Below are positions 35,115 through 45,797 of a stretch of DNA of 64,000 nucleotides, in pieces. How positions within the stretch are numbered: position 1 is the stretch's first letter; every line of letters starts with the position of its first letter. Where the stretch lies: assembly GCA_035048815.1 (NCBI GenBank), contig JAUCBN010000017.1, positions 6,878,936 to 6,942,935 of the forward strand. The letters run 5' to 3'. The DNA is from Abelmoschus esculentus (Eukaryota; Streptophyta; Magnoliopsida; Malvales; Malvaceae). The position numbers and the translations under genes are program-made. The notes beneath the pieces were generated by a model. It was not told where the DNA came from, did not search any database, and saw nothing but the letters and a program-made list of their open reading frames with translations.

Positions 35115-35967
35115 GGAGGGAAGCCAAATCAAACTGGTACTACAGGAAGACCCCGTACTTTGAATCCTTCCACTAGTGGTGGAGATACTCATGCCTCGGC
35201 TCAGATGTACCATGTTCAAGGCCATGAACCGGAGGACGACCCTGACATGATTACATGTATAATAGTCATGTTTTGAACTTGTATATGCACTAGTAGATAC
35301 AGGCACAACACATTCATTTATATGCGAGTTCTTGATTGACAAGTATGCTTTGGAATCCGAACCTGTTACTTCTGAGATTGTTGTCTCTAACCCTCTAAGT
35401 GATAGTGTAGTTATCCGGTGGATTTGTAAAACTTGACCTTTAATGATTTAGGGGATTTCGTTTCTGGCTAATTTGAGAATTGATCTCATCCCAGGACTTG
35501 ATTGATTATCCGAACATCAAGGCTTGGTGGATTGTTTGAAAAAGAAACGATACATTCGAGATTTGGGTAAGGAAAGCGTTACCCTACTAAGGGTAAAACT
35601 CGAAACTAATGGTGATATTTTATGTGTCATGGAGATCAAAGAAGACCTAAAGCTTGAGCATGTACCGGTGGTGAAAAAATTTCTAGATATGTTTCCGGAA
35701 GAACTTTCGTGACTCCTTCCTACCCATGAAATAGAATATGGAATTGAAATACAGTCGGGGACTGCACCTATCTCCATAATACCATACCGAGTGGAAACCA
35801 TGGAGTTAAAAGTGCTGAAAACTCATATTCAAGACCTTATGGATAAAGGATTTATCCGATCGAGTTCTTAGCCTTGGAAAGCACCGAATTTTTTGTTAAG
35901 AAGAAGGATAGATCAATGCGACTCTGCATTGGTTATCGACATGACTATAAAGAACAAATACCCGCTA
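35115..35967 (+). pseudogene. Chromovirus-type protease and start of RT (second half of split element)
   Basis: Continues the gag of 8597-9698 in the same codon phase. After a Pro/Ser/Thr-rich linker comes an aspartic protease with A-L-V-D-T-G-T-T-H-S-F at about 35288-35320. The RT N-terminus follows: F-P-E-E-L at about 35692, Y-x-I-E-I-Q-S-G-T-A-P-I-S at about 35738, G-F-I-R-S-S-S, and T-I-K-N-K-Y-P-L at about 35945. Several stops and frameshifts occur, for example the TGA at 35710. The RT is cut off at about 35967, before its catalytic palm. The rest of pol is absent. Confidence 0.8.
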
Positions 35968-36321
35968 CTTGTAATTCACACACTACGATTTCATCGTACA
36001 AATAGTGCCTCCAGATTTTAAGCCTTTTTATCGACCACATATCATCAAATCATAATAAAAAAAGAATTCTAGCTTAGGTATAAAAAAATATCAAGAAAAA
36101 TCATTTCCATATAATTCAAAATCAATCAAAGAAGCAAAAAAGGGAAGAAAATAACGAAAATTTAGGCAAATTCGATCAAATATGGAGGAGAATAAAATCA
36201 AGATGTTTTGGGCAATATTTTCACCCAAATTTTAGAACTTTTAGGTTGAATTTCCATATATACGTGGATTCAAAACTATTATATAATCCCTTCCATTACT
36301 TGTAATTCACACACTACGATT
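35966..36321 (+). repeat. 25 bp direct repeat pair at the RT breakpoint
   Basis: TACTTGTAATTCACACACTA followed by CGATT occurs at 35966-35990 and again at 36297-36321. The first copy begins within the last readable RT codons. The roughly 300 bases between are AT-rich without coding signal. Confidence 0.85.
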
Positions 36322-36856
36322 CACTCACATTCACCACTCAACGTATACTTTTGTAATTAACCATTTCTCACACCACCACACAAGAATTTCATACGAAAAT
36401 TAAATAAAAATACTCCGATTTATATTTGAATTTGAATTAAAATAGAAGATTGAAGCATTTGTTTGAAGTATTCAATCTATCTTAGTAATTTATTTTGATT
36501 TATTTTTATATATTTTCAAAAATTTTTGTAACAAAAGGAAAAAATAGATTTTTTAACTTCTTCGATTGATTAAGAACATGGATGAACAATTAAAAGTTTA
36601 TTGAAAATAAGTTTTTTTATCTATATTTTAAAATAAATGTTTTTAAAATCCGTTTTTAGCTTTATAATCTCAAACAAAGTGGGCATTGGATTAATTTAAA
36701 CTGTTTTTATTATTGTATTTTTTAAATATTTTTTTAATTTTTAAATAAGATGTTAGTTTAGGTAAAGTCCTTAATATTAGGATATTGAAAGCCTTAGTGC
36801 CTTAAAGATTAAAAAATTCTCTTTATATCAAAATTTATAAAATATAATTAATTATA
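36322..36856. other. AT-rich noncoding stretch
   Basis: No open frame, repeat pairing or element terminus recognised here. Confidence 0.5.
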
Positions 36857-37679
36857 GGCATAAAGATAATTTTCACCCTTAACGTTTATAATTTTTGTTA
36901 TTTTGGCCCTTATTCTTTTTTTTGGATAAATTTAGCCCTTAACCTATGTCTTTTTAAATGACATAAAATCTAACCTATTAAACATATACATATATATAAT
37001 ATAATTTTATTCCAGTATAAAATATAAAATAATTAAAATTTAAATAAAATATTAAAAATTAATTAAATCCAAAACAAAAATTTAATAAATATTCTCAACC
37101 CTAACTAAACTAAAATATCTTTATAAAACCCTAAAAATCCGATTTAGATTAAAACTAAAATACCTAAATTCTAAATTAAAATAATAATAATCCAATTGAT
37201 TATTATCAAAATCATTTATCTTTGATTTACCGGTAACAAACTCTACAAAACCCTTTCTTTTCAGATTATGTTCATACTTTTTTAGATAAAATTTTGATTT
37301 TACTATAGTTAAGGTTGAAAATATTTAGTAGCCTTTTATTTTAGATTTAATTAATTTTTAATGAATAAAAAAATATTTTTTAATATTTTATTTGAATTTG
37401 AATTTTAATTGTTTTATATTTTTAGATTAGAATAAAATTATATTCTATATATGTATATGTTTAATAGGTTAGATTCTATGTCATTTAAAATATATTATCA
37501 CATATATATGACAAGTTATCATTATTAAATTTTTAACGATTCAGTTATAATGGTGGTTAAAAAATGAGTTATTTGTTAAAAAGACATAGTTTAAGGGCTA
37601 AATTTATCCCCCCAAAAAAAGAATAAGGGCCAAAATGACAAAAATTATAAACGTTAAGGGTGAAAATTATCTTTATGCC
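36857..37679. mobile_element. Foldback MULE-like DNA element (823 bp)
   Basis: GGCATAAAGATAATTTTCACCC at the left end is matched exactly by the reverse complement of the right end, and the inverted similarity continues for several hundred bases with an extra segment in the right arm. A perfect 9 bp duplication TTAATTATA flanks it (36848-36856 and 37680-37688), as Mutator-type transposases make. No transposase is encoded, so it is non-autonomous. The centre is AT-rich and non-coding. Confidence 0.88.
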
Positions 37680-37994
37680 TTAATTATATTTAACCCTCGT
37701 TAGATAAAATTCACCTTAGATGATTCTCTTATGTTAACAATAATTAAATTTGAATAAAAGCGTTCAAAACACTTTCTTCTTTGTTTGTTTGTTAAAAAAT
37801 AAAATCTAATTAATACAATATTCCACCAAAAAGAGATAATAAGTTAGTGTCAGAAATATTGACAATGATTAAAATTTATTTTTCTGGGGGTGAAGCCTTT
37901 AAAATGAAATCAAATTTATAAAAAAAAATTAATTTAAATTTTATACAAATTGAAAAATTCTAAAATCGAAGTGCTTTGTAATCGGTTAGGTTCC

Positions 37995-38272
37995 TGTAAT
38001 CACCCATTTTTAATTCCCCTTTAATTTTAAATTTCAAATTTTAAATAAGGGTCGTTTTGTGTTTTAGTAAAAGTTATTGTTGCATGCTTGTTACTTGTGT
38101 AACGTATGTGAGTCGTATTTGCTTGTTAGTAGGTGTAATGTACATATCATGCATTTATTCTATCATTTGTGGGTATGCATCTAGTCGTACATATTGTTTA
38201 TAATAAAATTTGTTGTGCATTTGTTATGTGTCGAAATAGGTGGTCTTGTGTTTAATATGTGTATATAGGTAG
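37995..38272 (+). repeat. Left end of a third Tat-like LTR
   Basis: Starts TGTAATCACCCATTTTTAA, close to the starts of the LTRs at 9699 and 11676. The LTR appears to continue after later insertions at 41749-41793, 47858-48734 and 51205-51230. The right end was not found in the window. Confidence 0.5.
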
Positions 38273-38348
38273 GGATGTAAAAAGTTGATCCACCTGGAAA
38301 TCCGCCTGAAACCTGTTCGAGTCAGAACTTGGTTTGACCCGAGAATGT

Positions 38349-38535
38349 AATAACCCGAACCTGATCTGTATCCGACTATTATTGACCCGAACCCGAGTTA
38401 GACCTGTTACTGTAGTAACCGAACCCGAACTGTATCCGACCGAGATTGACCTGAACCCAATTTCAACCTGTTACTGTAAACCTGAAACCCGACCTGTATC
38501 CGACTGAAATGAACCCGAACCCGAGTCTGACCTGG
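38349..38535 (+). repeat. About 63 bp tandem repeat, three copies
   Basis: CTGTATCCGAC recurs at about 38366, 38430 and 38493 within similar context (ACCCGAACC... before it, GACCTGTTACTGTA after it in the first two). It belongs to the left subterminal array of the hAT-like element. Confidence 0.7.
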
Positions 38536-39774
38536 CAGATAATCGATATTACCCGACTGAATTGACCCGAGACTTGATTTTACCCAACCTGTTTTAAACC
38601 TGACCTGTTTTAACCCGACTTGTTATTAACCTAAACTAATATCAATATAACATTTATATAAATAAGTTATATACATACTTATTTAATTACTTATATCATA
38701 CTTTTAATACAAATGTAAAATAATATTATTATTATAAATATTAATATTTATGTAAATATTTTACATGACATACTTATATTATAATTTTAATATGGATATA
38801 ATATTTATATAATTTGTGTTTATTATTTTTTAATTAATAATTTATAGTTCAATTTTATTACACATATTTATACTGTACATATAAATTATCAAATTCACAT
38901 ACTTATATAATATTTATAATGATCTTATTATAAACATTGATACATTTATATTTTAATATTTATAAGTTATAACATACTTATTACCAATATTTATATAAAT
39001 TATATTATAAATATTTATTAATTTTAAATTGTATACTAAAAAAATTGATATTATACTTATAAGTTATAAGTTATAAGTTTAGCAAATTAATAAACTTCAT
39101 AAACTTTAACATATTTTAAGTCATATGTATAATAAAATTAATAATTTCCTAAAAATTATTCAAGTCCAACTCATATGATTTTAAATAATTTAAGTTCAAA
39201 TTAATAAACTTCATAAAAATTAATAATTTGTTAAAAATTATTCAAGTCAAAATAATTTAAGTTCTAATTTTAATACCCAATATCCATTAGATATGATTTT
39301 AATTTGCTGAAACTAAGATTATATAACTTCTTTAAGTCATTGCAAAGCAAAAAACTGAAATCAATTCAGAATATAAATTTAAAGTACACTGTAAATTGAG
39401 AGATGTAATTATTGTATTATTCAATAATGTAAAACTTACAAAAGAAACATAATAAAAATTACAAAGAATCATTATATACAAAATTTTATAACAAAAGTTT
39501 AAATTATAGAATGTGAGCTCTCAGATCTTATAGCAAAAATTTTACAATGTTATATGTAAATACTTTGCTACCAGAATTATCATCATCGAGCACTAAAAAA
39601 TCTAAAAGCCACCAGCAAGGTTAATTATGGGTAACTTCTTACCTAAGAAACCAACATAAACTAACCAAGGGCAACTAATTAGATAAAAAAATCAACAGCT
39701 TTGAGAAATCAACAACATTAATTCAATCACCAATCAGCAGCAGAGAGCAATCAACCACAACAACAATAATCCTA

Positions 39775-40250
39775 TGTTATAAGTCATAACTCATAACATA
39801 CAAAAAAAAAATCAATAGTAAGCATAATATCATAAACATCATAAGTATACAATTAATAGTAAACATCATAAGCATACAATTAATAGTAAGCACCATAGAT
39901 TTAACAGTAAACATATCATAAGCATAAGCATAAGCATCATAAGTCATAACATAAGTAGCATAAGCACAAGATACCCTAAACCATAAGCATCTAAACATAA
40001 GTCATAACATAGTACCATTCATAAACATCATAAGCATCATACAATTAACAATAAGCATCTAAACATAAACATCATAACATAAGACATATCATAAGCATCA
40101 TAATTATAATCTACCCTAAACCATATCATCTAAACATAAGTCATAACCCGAAACCATTCATAAGCATAAGCATAAGCATCATACAATTAACAGACAACAT
40201 CTAAAGATAAGCATAAAAAATTAACAGTAAGTTAAAATTATAAGCATTAA
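39775..40250. repeat. ATAAGCATCATA-type simple repeats
   Basis: Short words CATAAGCATAAGCATCATAA are repeated irregularly over about 470 bases. No coding content. Confidence 0.7.
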
Positions 40251-40489
40251 GATAAAATACCTGTTTTCAGTTCCACAAAGTCTTTCACACAGCCATTCAG
40301 CTCTGAAGAAAGCCTGAAATGAAACGAAAAAATAACCTTTCGCCTGATTTTTGGGTTTATATAGTGATTGGATCGGGTCAAGAGGATCCGCATGTTTTTA
40401 ATTGGACCGCGTCTAATTATTCAAGTCATTCGTTGTGTTTTTAATTTCTTACAAATGGGTCCTAATTTTTTTTCAAATTAACCCAAAAA

Positions 40490-41410
40490 TTTTATTTTTT
40501 TTCTAATTTAATCACTATATTATTATATAGTATTTAATTTATATAGTTTTTGTATAGTATGTGTATATTATATAGTATTTAATTTATATACTGTGTATAT
40601 TAATTATTATATAGTATTTATATATTTTGTAGTATGTACATATTAAATATGTATAATATTTATAATATATAGTATTTATATATGATATATATATATACAT
40701 ATTAAATATGTATAATATATGATATATATGTATATTATATTTATATATATAATATATGTATAATATACATATGTAATATGTATTATACATATTACATAAT
40801 ATATGTAATGTGATACATATATATACATTAAAAATAAAGATGTATGTATGAATTATGATATATATAATAAATGAATTATGAATTATAATATGTTATATAT
40901 ATATATAAGATATAATACATATTATAAATATATATATGTATAATATGATAATTGATACATATATTATATATATACATTTAAAATAAATATGTATGTATGA
41001 TATATATAATGTATTATGTATATATGTATAATACTATAAATCTATAATACATATACATATTACATACATATATATAATAAATTTACATATATCTTTAAGT
41101 ATATAAAATTACATATTTACATTATTAAGAATTTAACATAACATACATAATTGCATATGTATAAATATCAATGTAGTTATGTATAGTGTACTAATAGTGT
41201 AATACATTATACATGTGACATTAAGTTATTAACATACATGATAAATTAATACATATATATAATACTAATACATGTACTAAACTACTAATATTATATATTA
41301 ATACATATATTAAAATTACTATACATGTTAACATAATAACATGTATGATATATGTATAATATATTATATATACATATAACAATCAAAATTAATAATTTGA
41401 ATTAATATGA
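40490..41410. repeat. TA-rich microsatellite region
   Basis: Nearly pure A and T with ATATAT and TATACATATTA words. It contains only low-complexity open frames. Confidence 0.8.
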
Positions 41411-44404
41411 ATATAAAATCAAAATTAATTTGACCTGAAACAAAATCGACTTGAAATAAACCCGACCTGAAATGCAACCGAAATGAAATGAGCCCGACAT
41501 GAAATCTACCTGACCTAAAATGAAACTGTCAATTATCCGATTTGGACCCGAATAGTTTCAACCTGACCTGAAATGGATCTGATCTGAAACGGACCCGACC
41601 TGAAATGGACCCGACTTGAAATAGACCCGCACCCAACCCGAATCGAGTCAAAACATCAAATCAACCTAAAACGAACTGTATCCGATTTTATTCGACCTGA
41701 CAGTACCTGACCTGAAACCCATTCGAGTAATTGTTTTTACATAGGTGGCTACTTGTATTGTATTATATGTGCGTAACCTATGAAAAAATATATTGCAACG
41801 CCTCAAAAATGGACCTAAAGGTTTACAGATCGGTTTAGAGGTCTAGTGAATCGGTTTAGTTGATTAAGCCTAATTCGGGATTAAATTCTTAAAAAATAGT
41901 TTTTGATAAAATTAAAATGAGTAAAAATATTCTAAAATTCATATTTGAAATATATTTGAATTTGATCAAATTAATTTTTAAATTTGATCCTTGAATCCTA
42001 GACATTTTGAAATTAGTAACTATTTTGTAAAAATTAAAAATTTAGTGACTAAATAACAATTTGACCAAAACTTTGAATCTTTAAGGGGATTTCATTCAAA
42101 CCTAATCCTAGTTGATCTAAACCTTCCACGAGCCTATATAAACAACATTTAATCCCTTGTTTTAACCTAAGTAGTTAAAATTCACTAAATTTGATCCAAA
42201 ACCCAAAAATTCATTTTTTAAATATAATCCTTCTTTAAATTTTGGTTTTTTTCTTCTCTAAGGTAGTCTTTTCATCATCTTTTAAAGTTAAATATCTATT
42301 CTTTTTAATAAAAAATTAATTTGGTTAATTCTTTATAATTTTGTTTTTTAAAATCTCTTTGTTTTTTTATGAGTTTTCCTATTTTTAAACCTTGGAAGGA
42401 GGTTGGAGCTGAAATCTTTCAAACCTCTGAAACCTAAAGTTCTTTAATGAAATTCTTAAGTTCTTGGCTGATTGCAACAATCTTTAAAGTCTTGAATCAA
42501 TTAAATTGGTTTTCTTGATAAAAAAATTCTATTATTTTCTTGATTTTCGTTCAAGGATTTTACATGGCAGTTTTTGATGCCTAAATACATGAATCTTGAA
42601 GTTTTTAGATATAATTAAGATGGCTTTTAAGTATCTAATCCCGGATATAAGGTTTAGGTGGTGTTTAGAGAGGTTTTTGGTGAGTTCCGGTTAGGTTTTA
42701 TGGTGTTTTAGGGGCTGTCATGTATTGGTCCGACTTGAAGGATGTTTGGGTGCATTTTAATGAACTAAAACCTCTGATTTTTATTCTTGAATCAAGTCAA
42801 TAGGTAGAAGAATAAGTTTGAGGGAGATCAAAAAGCCAAATTATGTTTTGGGTGACTTGTCGAGCAAATTTCGATAAATAGGTGAGTGGATTATGAGGGT
42901 CGTCAATTTGACAGTGTTTTAAATAAGTTTTCATAGGTTTGGGGTCTATGGAAGGTGTAAAAAATCTCTTTATACTCGGAAGTAAGTTTTAAGTATTTCT
43001 TTCTTAAAGGTTCTCATACCATGCTTTGTTTTTACTATGTTTATTCATGCTCATGTTATAATTGTGCATATATGAATATGCATGTGTTTTCATCATAAAA
43101 CTACTTTTAAAAAGTTTTTATATGCATATTATGCTCCAATGTTTTTGTTTTGAAAACATGAAAAAAGTGGGTTTTACTGGTTTATTCATTTGATGCATGT
43201 GATTAATTCACTGTTTTTGACTTAAAACTTGAGCATTGTTTTTGTTTTGTATTGGTTATTATGTGATAGATAAGAGGGATAATTTGATCGATTAATATGA
43301 TGGTAGTGAACTCAAAATATAAAATTTTTACGTGTGAAATTTCTTAGTGATGCATTGAGGGGAGCTTATGTTGCATAATATAAGGGACTTTATCGTATTC
43401 AAGTTTGCTAACTAACCTGGACACTAAGGTGAGTTTGGTATGGTGGAATTAGATCTCCATGTAACCTCGTTCAAGGGACCGAACGAGAGTCCGTTTATCT
43501 CAACGATTAGAGGTAGTACTAATCAAATCACTAATACTAATATGGCTTAAAAAGCAAGTGTTTTTACTTTGCAATGACTATTGCATGTGTTGTGATTTTT
43601 GCATAAGAATTTTGATTTAAACATTGCTATAATTAGCATATAATACTTGTTTTTTGCTTATTATACATGTGTTTTCAAAAAGGCATTTTGAAAAGGTTTA
43701 ATGGCTTACAAGGAATTTTTATACTTGTTTTTATTCACTCACTAAGCTTATGCAGAGTATTTAATGTTGAGACAGCAAAGAGAAGTAAGGATCTAGATAA
43801 CCGCCAAGTGAAAGCTCAAGTATGTCTTTATAACATTAGTAGTAGTGAGAGAGCAATGCGGATGAGATATCATATTGAGAAAGATGTTTATACTATTTAC
43901 ACTTTCAAAGGCTAGAATGATTATCTATGTTGATGTTAACTTTGTGACTTTGATTTGAATTGCCTATATGTATTCCTTTAGTTACAATAAAAGTTAGGGT
44001 AAACTACTCCAGTGACCACCCAACTAATTGAGGATACCTATTTTGGCCATCCAACTAAAAAACTCGTCAATCAGGTCACCCAACTATTAAACCCTACTTG
44101 TTTGAGTCACCGCCGTTAAAATCCTAACGAAAAAGTTAACGATGGTGACTGAATATAAATTAAAATCTGTAAAATTACATATTTAATCCATACAATCTAT
44201 TATTTATTTCAATCTATTTATAATTTTAAATTAATAAATAAAATTAATCATCTAATCTGGTGATGACACGTTTCCCCACCGGATTAGATGGTTAATTTTA
44301 TTTTCTAATTTATTTTTATTAAATATTTATTATATATTCCTCGCCAATCAGGTTGTGACACGTGTCACCACCTGAATTGGAAGAGATATAATTGGAAATT
44401 TAAA

Positions 44405-44476
44405 AAGGTTGAGAATTGAACCCATGACCTTCAAGTTGGTGGTTAAAAACTAACACACAAACTACTACACTAGAAA
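44405..44476 (-). pseudogene. tRNA-like relic, left arm
   Basis: On the minus strand an A-box-like TAGTGTAGTAGTTT is followed about 45 bases later by GGGTTCAATTCTC, a B-box-like word. The AGTTTTTAACC between them looks like an anticodon arm. There is no intact cloverleaf, and it is part of the MULE arm. Confidence 0.5.
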
Positions 44477-45116
44477 CATCTTTAATCACAACATATATTA
44501 TTTAAAGACTACTTCGTTGGTGAAAATTTAAGAGTATAAAATAAAATTAACGAGATTTAAAGTCGGTTGGTATCCGAATATTAAATATCTAATAAATTTT
44601 ATTTGAATGTTTTAAATTATAGATACTTAACATTCATTAATTTTATTCGAATGTTTTAAACAATAGATATTTAATATACGAATATTAAATTTGATGTAAA
44701 ATAATTTTATTCGAATCAAATTTCATGTTATAAATATTAGAATCAAATTTGAATATTTTAACTATTATTTTAACTATTATTTAACATTCGTATGTTTTAA
44801 ATAATAGTTAAAATATTAGATATTTAATATACGAATGTTAAATAATAGTTAAAATATTAAAATATTTAAAATATCAAATTTGATTCGAATGAAATTATTT
44901 CACATCAAATTTATTATTCTCATATTAAATATCTAATAAATTTGATTCTAATTTTTAATACACAATTATTTTATTTTAAATATTAAATATTCAAATATTT
45001 TAATTCGAATACCAATCGACTTTAAATCCCTTTAATTCCATTTTATACTCTTAAATTTTCACCATCAAAATAGTCTTTAAATAATATTTGTTGTGATTTA
45101 TGACATAAAGATATTT

Positions 45117-45183
45117 CTGGTGTAGTGGTTTGTTTGTTGCTTTTTAATCATCAAATTAAAGGCCATGGCTTCAATTCCTAGAC
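45117..45183 (+). pseudogene. tRNA-like relic, right arm
   Basis: CTGGTGTAGTGGTTTG resembles an internal A box, GCTTTTTAATC an anticodon loop near Lys-UUU type with an extra T, and GGCTTCAATTCC a B box. It is the inverted counterpart of the relic at 44405-44476. It could be SINE-derived rather than directly from a tRNA gene. Confidence 0.5.
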
Positions 45184-45797
45184 TTCTCAAATTTCCAATT
45201 TTATTTCTTCTCTCATTCAGGTGGTGACACGTGTCATTACCTTATTAGGGAGGAAAATATAATAAATATTTAATAAAAATAAATTAGAAAACAAAATTAA
45301 TCATCCAATATGGTGGGGAAACATTAGTTGGGTGAACAAAATAGGTATACCCAATTAGTTGGGTGGTCATTGGAGTAGTTTATCCTAAAAGTTATATGAA
45401 AGTTTGATTCTTGATATCCCTATGTGTGAATTTGAGTGTTGTTGATAATGAAGCATGACTATTTATGAGTTGTATCTATGATGTGGTTATTTAGGTTGGA
45501 ATACATATAGAAATCATGTTGAGTATATTGTTGTTGTTCTTATATGTGTTTATGAGATTGTTGAAGTTGAAGCATGCTCTTAGGAGTTTGAATATATTTT
45601 TGCTAACTAGGTTGTAATGTATCTAGTAAGTTGTATATGATATGTGGATAATATGTATTTAGAACTGAAATTTGAGATACAAGTATGTAATGAACCTGAT
45701 TAAAGATTGATAACACTAATTTCATAATTAGTCCTTTAGTTTCTAGAAAACTACATTTTGTTCTCTTAAGTATGTCTGTACGTTTTAGGACTTGTTC

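Larger units (their letters stand above)
38273..41740. mobile_element. Putative hAT-like element (3.5 kb) with repeat arrays at both ends
   Basis: Bounded by GGATGTAAAAAG and TTGTTTTTAC and flanked by ATAGGTAG (38265-38272) and ATAGGTGG (41741-41748), an 8 bp duplication with one mismatch. About 300 bases at each end are degenerate repeats of ACCCGACCTGAAA-like words. The interior is AT-rich: ATAAGCATCATA-type repeats at 39775-40250 and TA-rich microsatellite at 40490-41410. No transposase. The inverted ends are short (GTAAAAA), so classification is tentative. Confidence 0.5.
43997..45385. mobile_element. Foldback MULE with tRNA-like relics (1,389 bp)
   Basis: The left end GGGTAAACTACTCCAGTGACC and the reverse complement of the right end GGATAAACTACTCCAATGACC match, and inverted similarity extends through most of both halves, so the element is nearly one long palindrome. 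A perfect 9 bp duplication TAAAAGTTA flanks it (43988-43996 and 45386-45394), the Mutator signature. Each arm holds a palindromic GACACGTGTC and a tRNA-derived segment. It has no transposase. A truncated relative lies at 10929. Confidence 0.9.

Noticed and set aside
44405..45183. Functional tRNA genes
   Set aside because: Neither relic folds into a full cloverleaf by eye, and both lie in transposon arms.
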